Assembly (NCBI RefSeq): GCF_003574315.2
Contig: NZ_AP025739.1
Location: 372,001-436,000 of the forward strand
Length of the DNA: 64,000 nt
Reading direction: 5' to 3'
Source of the DNA: Capsulimonas corticalis
GTDB lineage: Bacteria; Armatimonadota; Armatimonadia; Armatimonadales; Capsulimonadaceae
In this document: piece by piece, positions 56,394 to 64,000 of the stretch
Position numbering within the stretch: position 1 is the stretch's first letter
Layout: every line of letters starts with the position of its first letter
Notes under the pieces: generated by a model
Database searches by the model: none
Told to the model about the DNA's origin: nothing
The model's input: the letters and a program-made list of their open reading frames with translations, nothing else
Program-made: the position numbers and the translations under genes

Positions 56394-57649
56394 GCCTGTA
56401 TCTTTGGGACCATCGCGGGCAGCGGCGGAATGTGTCCGGCGTTGTCGTACCAGTCGATCTGGACATGATTGTCCGCCGGCTTGGTCGCCGCGTCATAAAA
56501 GGCCTGCGCGGCGAACGGCGGGACGATATCGTCCAGACGACCGCACTCCATCAGCACGGCGCGCGGCGCGATATGCGCCGCGAAGTTTACCGGCTCCTCG
56601 GATTGCAGCAGTATGCGAGTCATGTTCCAGTCCATGCCCTTCCACTGGGCCATGGAGCGTCCGCCCACCACGGCGTCCCGCTCCGACAGCGCCTTCAGGA
56701 TCCCCGCCAGATCGCCCCCGCCGGACACCAGCACCGTCGCCTTGATCCTCGGCTCCACGCCCGCCGCGACCGAGCCGATCAGCGCGCCGAGCGAAAAGCC
56801 CATCAGCCCCACCCGCTTGGGATCGACATCGGGGCGCAACGTCAGCAGGTCGATCCCCCGTCGCACGTCCAGCACCGTCTGCCGCCCGCCTCCGATCATA
56901 TCCATCGTAAACTGCGGCGCCGCCGGCGTCCCATCCGCCTTCTTCGGCGCACGCTCGCCATGTCCGTATTCGTCAATGATCAGCGACACATAACCGCTCG
57001 CCGCCGCCAGCTGTCCCAGCGGCGCCAGCGACTCCTTGTTGCCGCCCAGACCATGCAGCAGCACGAGACACGCTGCCGGCGCCACCTTGGTCGCCTTGTC
57101 GGGAAGATACAGCAGCGCCGGCACCCGCACATCGTTGACGCTCCGATAGGTCAGCGTCACAACGCGCCCGCCGGGAAAGTGGGTCGTTGTTCCGAACTTG
57201 GCGGCCAGCGGCTGCCGGGCGTCGTATTTGTAGAGCGGCAGCGCCGTTGTGTACGCGCGCTCCGCATCGACGGCCAGGGCTGCGGGGATCTGCGCGAAGG
57301 CGAGTGTGGAGGTGAGGAAAATGAGAGTAATCGCAGACGCAAGCGCCCCTCCTGAGTGACCTACCCCGGCGCTTTGCGCCACCCCTCCCTTTCTACCTAC
57401 CCCCGGCCTTCGGCCGACCCCTCCCGCGGCGGGAAGGGTATTAGGATTGAGTTCGCAAGCGGCTTTCGTAAGAGCGTCTCTTACAAACCCTTCCCGCCGC
57501 GGGAGGGGTCGGCCGAAGGCCGGGGGTAGGTAGAAAGGGAGAGGCGGCGCGAAGCGCCGGGGTAGGTCACTCAGGAGGGGTGGCCCAAAGCGCGAGGGTA
57601 AGTCGAACGCCGGGAGTAGGTCATAGCGCATCCATCGCAAAAGCCTCAT
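56372..57649 (-). CDS. Alpha/beta hydrolase whose export signal is interrupted by an in-frame palindromic repeat
   Basis: 425 aa from ATG 57649, which has GAGGAG 6 nt upstream and overlaps the preceding stop (ATGA). The enzyme part (about 130-425) is a dienelactone-hydrolase or acetyl-xylan-esterase-like fold: LVLLHGLGGNKES, the nucleophile elbow MGFSLGALIG and the late NAGHIPPLP histidine. Before it, MRLLRW and a hydrophobic stretch ending TSTLAFAQ look like the two ends of one signal peptide. They are separated by about 90 residues coded by the long inverted repeat at 57345-57580, rich in Pro, Arg and Gly. The frame is preserved. The protein may be mis-targeted or start later. Confidence 0.75.
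   Translation of the reverse strand: MRLLRWMRYDLLPAFDLPSRFGPPLLSDLPRRFAPPLPFYLPPAFGRPLPRREGFVRDALTKAACELNPNTLPAAGGVGRRPGVGRKGGVAQSAGVGHSGGALASAITLIFLTSTLAFAQIPAALAVDAERAYTTALPLYKYDARQPLAAKFGTTTHFPGGRVVTLTYRSVNDVRVPALLYLPDKATKVAPAACLVLLHGLGGNKESLAPLGQLAAASGYVSLIIDEYGHGERAPKKADGTPAAPQFTMDMIGGGRQTVLDVRRGIDLLTLRPDVDPKRVGLMGFSLGALIGSVAAGVEPRIKATVLVSGGGDLAGILKALSERDAVVGGRSMAQWKGMDWNMTRILLQSEEPVNFAAHIAPRAVLMECGRLDDIVPPFAAQAFYDAATKPADNHVQIDWYDNAGHIPPLPAMVPKIQAWLKTNL
57345..57580. repeat. Very long inverted repeat (interspersed palindrome family, copy 3)
   Basis: Arms of about 93 nt (about 57345-57438 and 57488-57580) are almost perfect reverse complements around a 49-nt centre. Each arm has three modules: CTCCTGAGTGACCTACCCC, GGCGC-TT-GCGCC and CTACCTACCCCCGGCCTTCGGCCGACCCCTCCCGC (positions given in parts). 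The modules recur in copies 1 and 2. It lies within the reading frame of the hydrolase. A third, partial module (57581-57620) follows. Confidence 0.85.
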
Positions 57650-58374
57650 ATCACACTCCTCAAAATCGCCTGCAATCGGTCGTAATCTTCCGACAGAAAT
57701 CCCGCCAGCGCTTTGCCTGCTTTCAGCAGAAACGCCTGCTCGTTCGACTGCGCCGGAGCCGCCTGGCGCAGGCACGCCGCGACAAGCTCATCGGCGGGAG
57801 CGCCGCCGAGCGCGCCGGATCCGTTCAGGACGCCGCGCAGGAAGGAGAGGTCGCTGGTGAGCGCGCGGATTTCTTCGTGCGTGCAGGGATAAACGCGGCT
57901 ATGGACGCGCGGCGAGCGCGGCGGCAGGTGACGGCGCAGCCCCTTGTCGCCGTCGCTGTAGGCGACCAGCAGTCCTGAGAACTCCGTGCGCAGAAGCTCG
58001 AAGATCTGCGGCTGCTGCGCGCGCAGTTCTTCCTCGTCTTCATAGCCAAGCGCCGACGGGCGACGGCCCTGCTCCAGCGACGCCGTCTGCGATCCGAACA
58101 CCAGCGCATAGACCGCCGGCGGCAGCACGATATCCTTGGGCGCGAGCGTCTCGCCAAACGGCAGCGCGAACGGGTCCGGCTCGTCGGCGTCCCCGGTCAG
58201 GGCGGCGATCGGCGCGGGCGCCGACGCGCTCGGCTTTCCGATCTTGACGAACGATCCGAACGGCGGCGGGTCATATAACTTCGGAATAATTTCACGCGGG
58301 ACTTCGAGACACTGCGCGACGAACGTCGTCGTCGATGTCTCCACAATCTCGCCGATCGGGCCTTCGGCGCTCAT
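57646..58374 (-). CDS. Uncharacterised protein with a HAS-barrel-like N-terminus
   Basis: 242 aa. The start PIGEIVETSTTTFVAQCLEV followed by GSFVKIG resembles the HAS-barrel found at the N-terminus of HerA ATPases and in stand-alone cyanobacterial proteins. The rest (ELLRTEFSGLLVAYSDG, HSRVYPCTHEEIRALT) is not recognised; no ATPase motif is present. Probably cytoplasmic. It begins an operon with the hydrolase (4-nt overlap) and HlyIII genes. Confidence 0.55.
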   Translation of the reverse strand: MSAEGPIGEIVETSTTTFVAQCLEVPREIIPKLYDPPPFGSFVKIGKPSASAPAPIAALTGDADEPDPFALPFGETLAPKDIVLPPAVYALVFGSQTASLEQGRRPSALGYEDEEELRAQQPQIFELLRTEFSGLLVAYSDGDKGLRRHLPPRSPRVHSRVYPCTHEEIRALTSDLSFLRGVLNGSGALGGAPADELVAACLRQAAPAQSNEQAFLLKAGKALAGFLSEDYDRLQAILRSVI

Positions 58375-58398
58375 AGGTCATTGGCCTTTCTGATTAGC

Positions 58399-58533
58399 GG
58401 CCCTCACCCGGCCCTTCGGGCCACCCTCTCCCAATTCTGGGAGAGGGTTAAAATTTGGATCATTAATCCAAAACTCAAAAACTCTGCCTCCCCCTCTCCC
58501 AGAATTGGGAGAGGGGGCCGGGGGGTGAGGGCC
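58399..58533. repeat. Composite inverted repeat (CCCTCTCCC family)
   Basis: Outer arms GGCCCTCACCCGG (58399-58411) and CCGG...GTGAGGGCC (58518-58533) enclose two complementary inner palindromes, CCCTCTCCCAATTCTGGGAGAGGG (58424-58447, quoted in part) and its partner at 58493-58516. The centre is AT-rich. Elements of this kind, with GGGAGAGGG and GGGGTGAGGG, are common in many bacterial genomes. It lies between the divergent HAS-barrel and rhomboid genes. Confidence 0.75.
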
Positions 58534-58577
58534 CAATTCCTATCATTATAGCCTACCCGCCGCCGCGCGCCCCGCAA

Positions 58578-58607
58578 TTGACACCACAATCGCGCCTATG
58601 CTAGAAT
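58578..58607 (+). promoter_or_regulatory. Promoter of the rhomboid-DUF5693-csaB unit
   Basis: TTGACA (58578-58583), 18-bp spacer, TAGAAT (58602-58607). The start near 58614 lies downstream of an in-frame ATG at 58606, which sets the rhomboid start at TTG 58627. Confidence 0.75.
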
Positions 58608-58626
58608 GCCCGGTGGAGATTTCGTT

Positions 58627-59418
58627 TTGATCCCGCTGCGCGACAACCAACCCACGGAGAGATTCCCGGCCGTCACGATCGCTCTGATCGCGCTCAATGT
58701 CGTGATGTTCATCGCGCAGTGGCTGCTTCCCCTGGACGCGTCCCTGACGGCTGTCCCCTATGAATTGACTCACCACGTCGATATCGTTGGGCGCGTCGCG
58801 CTGTCGAGTTCCGGACATCTGCTGGCGCCGGGGCAGCATCCCGCCGCCATTTTGACCTATGGCCCCAGCCCCCACCCGCTCTGGATCACCATCTTTACCT
58901 CCATGTTCATGCACGCGGGACTCATGCACCTGGGCGGCAATATGCTGTTTCTGTGGGTCTTCGGCAACAACATTGAAGATGCGCTGGGACGATTTCGATT
59001 TGTCGTATTTTATCTCCTCTGCGGGCTGGCGGCGGCGCTGCTCCAGATCGCGACGGATCCGAACTCGGTGACGCCGGTGCTGGGAGCGTCCGGCGCGATC
59101 GCCGGCGTGCTGGCGGCGTATTATCTGCTGTATCCACGCGCGCGCGTGCTCACGCTGGTCCCGATCAGTTGGTTCGGCTTCTTTGTCGAACTGCGCGCCG
59201 GCTGGGTCCTGGCCTTCTGGTTCGCCCTTCAAGTCTACGAGGGGCTTGTCGGGATCGGAATGGAGCGCGGCGGCGGAGTCGCCACCTTCGCGCACATCGG
59301 CGGGTTCCTCACCGGGCTGGCTCTGATCCAGCTCTGCGGCGGCCGCCGCCTCGCCCAGCGTCAAAGCAAGCGCGCGGCGCTGATCCCCATTCCCCCCAGC
59401 GAACGGGGCTATTCGTGA
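58627..59418 (+). CDS. Rhomboid-family intramembrane serine protease
   Basis: 263 aa from TTG 58627. This start gives the family's usual IPLRDNQPTERFP beginning, has GGTGGAG 8 nt upstream, and lies after the predicted transcript start, whereas ATG 58606 overlaps the -10 box. Six or more membrane segments. Catalytic Ser S155 in GASGAIAG and His H223 in FAHIGGFLTG; the HLGGNMLFLWVFGNNIEDALG loop is conserved. Cleaves membrane proteins within the bilayer; substrates unknown. Followed at 46 nt by DUF5693. Confidence 0.95.
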   Translation: MIPLRDNQPTERFPAVTIALIALNVVMFIAQWLLPLDASLTAVPYELTHHVDIVGRVALSSSGHLLAPGQHPAAILTYGPSPHPLWITIFTSMFMHAGLMHLGGNMLFLWVFGNNIEDALGRFRFVVFYLLCGLAAALLQIATDPNSVTPVLGASGAIAGVLAAYYLLYPRARVLTLVPISWFGFFVELRAGWVLAFWFALQVYEGLVGIGMERGGGVATFAHIGGFLTGLALIQLCGGRRLAQRQSKRAALIPIPPSERGYS

Positions 59419-59464
59419 TTGATCTCCGCCATTTTCAAGAACTTTAACTTCCGAGAACCATCCA

Positions 59465-61456
59465 TTGTCAAAAAATACGATCCTGATCCTGCTGATTCTT
59501 CTGGGCGTCATCGCCGCCGGCGTCACATTCTCGCATCGCTTGAAGGCGGAATCGCGCAACCGGCGCATTGAGCTTGTCGTGGACTGGGCCGACGCGCAGC
59601 AGCTCGCCAACACCACGAGCCTGCCGATCGACGATGTGCTCACACAGCTGCACCACGCCGGCGACGTCACCGATGGTCCGCACAAGCGCCTGGCGGGCGT
59701 CACCACGATCGCCGTCAGCGAGGACACGCTGGAATCGCTGCGCGGCAACGGCGTGCTCAGCTACAGCCGTGTCGGCAACAATACGATCCTGACGTTCACG
59801 CCCGGATTCGCCGATCAGCAGCAGCGCGTCGAAGACGCCTTCCAGAACAAGATGCGCCTGAAAGTCGCCAAGCTGCCGAATGGGTCGCTGCAAGTCGAGG
59901 CGCCGTGGGCGCAGTTCAACGGCCTGCCGATCGGATTGGACGACACCGTCGTGCAGACCGTGCGGCGCAACCATCTGCTCGTGGCGCCCCGCCTGCTCAA
60001 CTATACGGGCGTCACGGCCCAAAGCATTGCATGGGAGCTCGCGAAGGTCAAACAGCAGTGCCGGGGCGGCGCCGGACCGCTGATCTTCTCGGGATCCGCC
60101 GTGCTCGGCAACCGGCCGCTGCTTCAAGCGACCGCCGACGCGATCCATCAGAACGGCTTTACCTACGGCAGCGTCGAGTTCGCGAAGACGCTCGGCGACG
60201 CGGATCTGTCCCGGATGGCGGCGCCCGATATGGTGCGCGTCCACAGCATCGGCAACGATGAGATGGGAACGATGGACGAGCCGACCGCGCAGGAGCGCTT
60301 CGTGCGCGCCGCTAAGGAGCGCAATATCCGGGTCTGCTATGTGCGCCTCTTTATCAACGGATTGGTGGGCGAGCCGGACGTGATCCAGGCGAACACGAAG
60401 TTCCTCGCGAAGATCGTGGACGGGATTTACACGGCGCATCAGACCGTCGGCGGTCCCGCGCATCCGTACGCCGACGATCCCACGCCGCCGAAATGGGCGC
60501 GCCTGCTGATGGGACTGGGCGTGGCGGCGGGCCTGCTGCTGCTGCTGCGCGCCTTTACGGGGATCGACGGCGCGGCGTTCGCGATCGCGGCCGCGGTCGC
60601 GGTCCTGCTCTGCCTTGGCCTCGCCTGGCCCGAACTGTCCATGAAGGGGCGGGAGATCCTGGCGCTGATCGCCGCCTGCATCTTCCCGGCGCTGGGCTTC
60701 TGCGTCATGCCTGTGCGCGCTCTGACGAAAGCCAACAGCAAGTCGACGCGCTGGATTCTCGCGGAGGCGCTGGGCGAATATATCCGCATCACGATCTCGA
60801 CGCTGGCGGGAGTGCTGATCGTCGTCGGCCTCCTCTCCGGGCGCATCTTCTTGCTGAAGATCGATCAGTTCCTCGGAGTCAAAGCCGTCTTAGTGGCGCC
60901 CGTTCTTCTCGTCGCCCTTTACTATGGCCTGGGGCTGTTCCAGTTTGACCGCCACGCGCCATGGAGCGCGCGGCGCGACCATATTCTCGCGCAGCTGCGC
61001 GCCCTCGCCGCGCAGCCGCTGCTGCTGGGGCAGGTCGTGCTGGGAATCGTCACGCTGGTGGCGCTGGCGCTGTTCGTCGCCCGCAGCGGCAACGATCCGG
61101 GCGTCGGCGTCTCCGCGAGCGAGCTGAAGATGCGCGCCCTGCTGGATAAGTATCTGCTGGTCCGTCCCCGCACCAAGGAGTTCCTGCTCGGCCACCCCGC
61201 CCTGCTGTTCGGTCTCGCGGCGGCCGCTTCCGGGAGGTTCAAAAAGGCGATCGTCCCTCTGCTAATCGTCGGCGCCATCGGCCAGTCGTCCCTGCAAGAC
61301 ACGTTCTGCCACCTGCATACGCCGCTGCTGCTTTCCAGCCTGCGCGCGCTGATCGGATGGGCGCTCGGCGCTTTAGTGGGCGCGATCCTGTACGCCGTCG
61401 CGCTCGCCATCGCGCGCCGCCAGGACGGCGCGCAGACGGTCCGGAGCGCGTCTTGA
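59465..61456 (+). CDS. DUF5693-family polytopic membrane protein
   Basis: 663 aa, TTG start. One N-terminal anchor, a large extracytoplasmic domain (about 25-340, with RIELVVDWADAQQLAN and the SALTITTIAVSEDTL-like DGPHKRLAGVTTIAVSE), then about eight membrane segments. Matches DUF5693, whose gene commonly precedes csaB; function unknown but probably part of cell-surface polysaccharide pyruvylation or anchoring. Its last bases overlap the csaB start (TTGA). Confidence 0.8.
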   Translation: MSKNTILILLILLGVIAAGVTFSHRLKAESRNRRIELVVDWADAQQLANTTSLPIDDVLTQLHHAGDVTDGPHKRLAGVTTIAVSEDTLESLRGNGVLSYSRVGNNTILTFTPGFADQQQRVEDAFQNKMRLKVAKLPNGSLQVEAPWAQFNGLPIGLDDTVVQTVRRNHLLVAPRLLNYTGVTAQSIAWELAKVKQQCRGGAGPLIFSGSAVLGNRPLLQATADAIHQNGFTYGSVEFAKTLGDADLSRMAAPDMVRVHSIGNDEMGTMDEPTAQERFVRAAKERNIRVCYVRLFINGLVGEPDVIQANTKFLAKIVDGIYTAHQTVGGPAHPYADDPTPPKWARLLMGLGVAAGLLLLLRAFTGIDGAAFAIAAAVAVLLCLGLAWPELSMKGREILALIAACIFPALGFCVMPVRALTKANSKSTRWILAEALGEYIRITISTLAGVLIVVGLLSGRIFLLKIDQFLGVKAVLVAPVLLVALYYGLGLFQFDRHAPWSARRDHILAQLRALAAQPLLLGQVVLGIVTLVALALFVARSGNDPGVGVSASELKMRALLDKYLLVRPRTKEFLLGHPALLFGLAAAASGRFKKAIVPLLIVGAIGQSSLQDTFCHLHTPLLLSSLRALIGWALGALVGAILYAVALAIARRQDGAQTVRSAS

Positions 61457-62556
61457 GCGCCCGGGGGCCGCGCGTCGCCCTTTCCGGCTATTACGGCTTC
61501 GCGAACGCCGGCGACGAAGCCGTCCTCGCCGGCCTGATCCAGTCCCTGCGCGCCGGCGGCGGCGCCGATCTGACGATCGACGCGCTCAGCATCGCGCCGG
61601 AGGAAACGGCGGCGACCCACAGCGTCACGGCCAGCCATCGCTATCAAGTCAAAGCGCTGATAGAATCGCTCCGGCGCGCGGATCTGCTGCTGAGCGGCGG
61701 CGGCAGCCTGCTGCAAGACGTCACCAGCGCGCACGGGGTCTTTTACTATCTCGGCGTCGTGCGTCTTGCCCAGATCCTGGGCAAAAAGACGATGTTCATC
61801 GCGCAGGGAATCGGCCCGCTGATCCGTCCGCGCACGCGCCGCATGGTCGCCTCGGTCGCCAACCGTCTGGACGCCGTCACGGTCCGCGACCCAGAGTCCC
61901 TCGCCCTGCTCCGCGAAATCGGCGTGAGCCGGCCGCCCATGGAAGTCACCGCCGATCCCGCCCTGCTGCTCACCTCCCGCGCTCCCAGTACTGGGACACG
62001 AGAAGGCCAGATCGCCGTGTCTCTGCGTCCCTGGGCGCAGAGCGCGGAATCGCTGCCGGAGATGGTCGCGAAGGCGTCCGCGATTGGCGCGCCGAATGCG
62101 CGCGCGATCGCCGTCGCGATGCAGCCGCAATCGGATTTCGCGCCCATGGAACAGTTCGCGCGGCAATGGCGTCAGACAAGCGACCAACAGACCGTTTCCC
62201 TTCCCGCATCGGCCGACGCGCCGCTGCCGCTGCCGGATCTGCTGTCCGCGATCGGCTCCAGTCAGATGGTCGTCGGCATGCGGCTGCACGCGCTCATTCT
62301 CGCCGCGGCGGCGGGCGTTCCCTCAGCGGCGCTCGCGTACGACCCCAAAGTCGGGGCGTTCATGCGCTCCACGGGGCAGGAGGACGCCGTTCTGGACGTT
62401 CACGCCGCCGATCAGGCGGCGCTCGACCAAACGATCGCCAGGGTCTGGGCCGAACGCGCCGAGCGCGCCGGACGGCTTCATGAAGCGCTGCCCCCGCTGC
62501 GCGCTTCGGCGATGCGGAATGCGGAAATAGCTTTGGATCTCATTCGACGAAGGTAG
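61453..62556 (+). CDS. csaB: Polysaccharide pyruvyl transferase CsaB
   Basis: 367 aa from TTG 61453, overlapping the preceding stop and with GGAG 6 nt upstream. Adds ketal pyruvate to a cell-wall polysaccharide, which binds SLH-domain S-layer proteins. Seen: ALSGYYGFANAGDEAVL at the start, DLLLSGGGSLLQDVTS, GQGIGP-like AQGIGPLIRPRTRR, VRDPESLALL and the late VGMRLHALILAAAAGVPSAAL. All typical of CsaB. No SLH protein is in the window. Confidence 0.93.
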   Translation: MSARGPRVALSGYYGFANAGDEAVLAGLIQSLRAGGGADLTIDALSIAPEETAATHSVTASHRYQVKALIESLRRADLLLSGGGSLLQDVTSAHGVFYYLGVVRLAQILGKKTMFIAQGIGPLIRPRTRRMVASVANRLDAVTVRDPESLALLREIGVSRPPMEVTADPALLLTSRAPSTGTREGQIAVSLRPWAQSAESLPEMVAKASAIGAPNARAIAVAMQPQSDFAPMEQFARQWRQTSDQQTVSLPASADAPLPLPDLLSAIGSSQMVVGMRLHALILAAAAGVPSAALAYDPKVGAFMRSTGQEDAVLDVHAADQAALDQTIARVWAERAERAGRLHEALPPLRASAMRNAEIALDLIRRR

Positions 62557-62565
62557 GATCAAACG

Positions 62566-64000
62566 ATGTCTTCAGTGCAACCAGCCAGGCTGATCGCTCT
62601 CGGCTTCTTCGCGGCGTTTCTGGCCGGCTGCGGCGGAGGCGGCGGCCTGGATAACGGCAACCCCGGCGGCGGTGGCGGCGATCCCAATACGGCGGTTTTG
62701 GTCGGCAAAGTCGTCGGCTCCGACGGCGGCCCGATCCCCGGCGCGATCGTCACGATCGACGACGGCAACCAGACGACCACGCTGTCGCAGGGCGGCTTCC
62801 AGCTCACGAATCTGGCGCCCGGCGTCCATCGCCTCTACGCGCAGACCAATGTCGCCGGCGCCAACTATACCGGCAGCACGCAGGTGCTGACCAACTCCAG
62901 CACGACGACATCCAACGCGATCATCCAGCTTTCGCCGTCCGGCCAGCAGGCGACAATCGTCGGCTCCGTCAGCGACAGCAGCGGCCGGCCGCTGCGCGAC
63001 GCGCGCGTCTTCCTCGGCGTTCCGGTCTCCTCCCCGACTTCGAACGGCGATGTGCAGTCGCTGGTCGCCTTCGCGGATAACAACGGCAACTATCGGATCC
63101 CCAACGTCCCCACGACCAATCCCTCCTACACGCTCACCGCGTCCCTGCTGGGATATCAGAATGGGACGTCGAATCTGAGCGGTCTGAGCAGCGGGCAGAC
63201 GCGCACGATGAACTTTGGGCTGGCGCGGTCATTCAACCAGAGCACGCTGACGCCGACGAACCTCTCGGCGCAGTCCTTCACGCAGCCGTCCACGGCGCTG
63301 AGCGCGAACGCCCGAAGCGGCGCGCAGGCGCACGCGGCGTCCCAGGGAAGTGTGTACAACCAGATCCGGCGCACGCTGAGCCCGGCGTACGCCCAGGCTG
63401 TCAGCGGACTGCATCCGGCGCTTCAGATCAAAGCGCTGCGCACGCAGAGCCATGTGGCCGGCTTCGGCAGCTACGCGGTCTCGGTGGACCTCTTCTTCGA
63501 TGAGTCCTCGCGCACCAGCCTGTCCGGCTTCCGGGTTTACCGAGGCGACGGCAACGCCGCGCTGACGGCTTACGATTTCCTCCAGGACCCGGTCGCGAAT
63601 ACCTTCACCGATCTGGACCCGTCGTACTTCGCCGACCAGCAGTATCGCTTCGCCGTCAGCGCCGTCAACACGGACAGCTCGGAAACCGGCCTGTCGAACA
63701 CCGCGACGGTCGTGCCGCTGGGCCAAATGCTGCTCAGCCAGCCGGGCCAGAACCAGACGCTCAATAATCCATTGACCGTGAGCTGGCAATCTGTAAACGG
63801 CGCGACGGCGTACGCCGTGTTCGCTTACAACGAATATCCCACCGACGGCTCGGTCCCGATCGCGAAGAACACAACCTTGGCGGCCTCGGCCCGTTCGTAC
63901 ACGTTCCCTGGAAACTTCACCACGGGAGACTACTGGATCGTGGCGGCGGCCTCGGCGGATAGCGGAGCGGAGATTAGCGTAAGTCAAATTACGAACGTTC
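62566..64000 (+). CDS. Lipoprotein with carboxypeptidase-regulatory-like and FnIII-like domains (runs off the window)
   Basis: At least 478 aa, incomplete at the window end. Lipobox LAGC (C22), then a Gly/Asn-rich linker, two CarboxypepD_reg-type beta domains (about 43-125: GKVVGSDGGPIPGAIVTIDDG; about 130-220: GSVSDSSGRPLRDARVFLG), a linker, and FnIII-like units from about 300 (VSVDLFFDESSRTSLSGFRVYRGDG). Probably a surface lipoprotein related in domain content to the giant protein at 35017. ATG 62566 has AGGTAGGA upstream. It follows csaB by 9 nt and may share its transcript. Confidence 0.82.
   Translation, partial: MSSVQPARLIALGFFAAFLAGCGGGGGLDNGNPGGGGGDPNTAVLVGKVVGSDGGPIPGAIVTIDDGNQTTTLSQGGFQLTNLAPGVHRLYAQTNVAGANYTGSTQVLTNSSTTTSNAIIQLSPSGQQATIVGSVSDSSGRPLRDARVFLGVPVSSPTSNGDVQSLVAFADNNGNYRIPNVPTTNPSYTLTASLLGYQNGTSNLSGLSSGQTRTMNFGLARSFNQSTLTPTNLSAQSFTQPSTALSANARSGAQAHAASQGSVYNQIRRTLSPAYAQAVSGLHPALQIKALRTQSHVAGFGSYAVSVDLFFDESSRTSLSGFRVYRGDGNAALTAYDFLQDPVANTFTDLDPSYFADQQYRFAVSAVNTDSSETGLSNTATVVPLGQMLLSQPGQNQTLNNPLTVSWQSVNGATAYAVFAYNEYPTDGSVPIAKNTTLAASARSYTFPGNFTTGDYWIVAAASADSGAEISVSQITNV

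Noticed and set aside
57345-57620. Possible CRISPR array or transposon ends
   Set aside because: The repeats are inverted, not direct with regular spacers, and there is no transposase or target duplication.

Overview
This 64 kb window is a high-GC chromosomal segment of a flagellated diderm bacterium. The best guess is the phylum Armatimonadota (Capsulimonas-like). That guess is an inference from the prepilin-type protein at 54153, whose N-terminus continues into [13 protein letters not shown], a form I associate with this phylum, and from the very large secreted beta-propeller and carboxypeptidase-regulatory proteins. Flagellar P- and L-ring genes, an Mla-type lipid ABC system and an LptD-like barrel show an outer membrane. 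I found no rRNA, tRNA, CRISPR array, transposase or phage gene.

Layout. 0.2-4.4 kb: a four-gene copper/redox operon (two Tat-exported two-domain multicopper oxidase paralogues flanking a redoxin and a cytochrome c/monooxygenase-like protein). 4.4-9.96 kb: a dehydrogenase, a GT-C-like membrane enzyme, a metallophosphoesterase and an APH-like kinase. 10.0-12.3 kb: an ECF sigma factor, its zinc anti-sigma factor and a LolA/RseB-like lipoprotein. 12.5-17.1 kb: a leaderless membrane-protein gene, an isochorismatase-like hydrolase, a LacI regulator and malate dehydrogenase. 17.4-25.9 kb: csrA, fliW, flgL, flgK, flgN, flgJ-like, flgI, flgH, flgA, flgG and flgF, with sigma-28-like promoters. 26-28.5 kb: a small coiled-coil protein, a candidate small RNA, tgt and a TPR protein. 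28.8-41.5 kb: secreted and envelope proteins, including a 2176-residue giant, mostly followed by intrinsic hairpins. 41.9-45.8 kb: a GT4, oxidoreductase and MFS operon. 46-52.8 kb: purD, dnaB, rplI and an MCE/MlaF/MlaE set. 52.9-58.4 kb: citrate synthase, a pseudopilin, an RRM protein, and a HAS-barrel-like, hydrolase and HlyIII operon. 58.6-64 kb: rhomboid protease, DUF5693, CsaB and a lipoprotein running off the window.

The most interesting system is the copper operon. The two oxidase paralogues have lost complementary halves of their copper ligands. One keeps a perfect C-terminal half (type 1 site plus four trinuclear-cluster histidines); the other keeps a perfect N-terminal half (the other four histidines). 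In two-domain laccases the trinuclear site forms between subunits, so the pair could make one complete active site only as a hetero-oligomer. The monooxygenase-like protein between them has lost its whole CuM site. Other points of note: sigma-28-like promoters that place the flgF transcript start downstream of its only ATG codons, implying an AUA start; a family of long intergenic inverted repeats, one of which is read in frame inside a hydrolase's export signal; and a promoter-to-terminator unit that looks like a roughly 105-nt RNA gene next to tgt.
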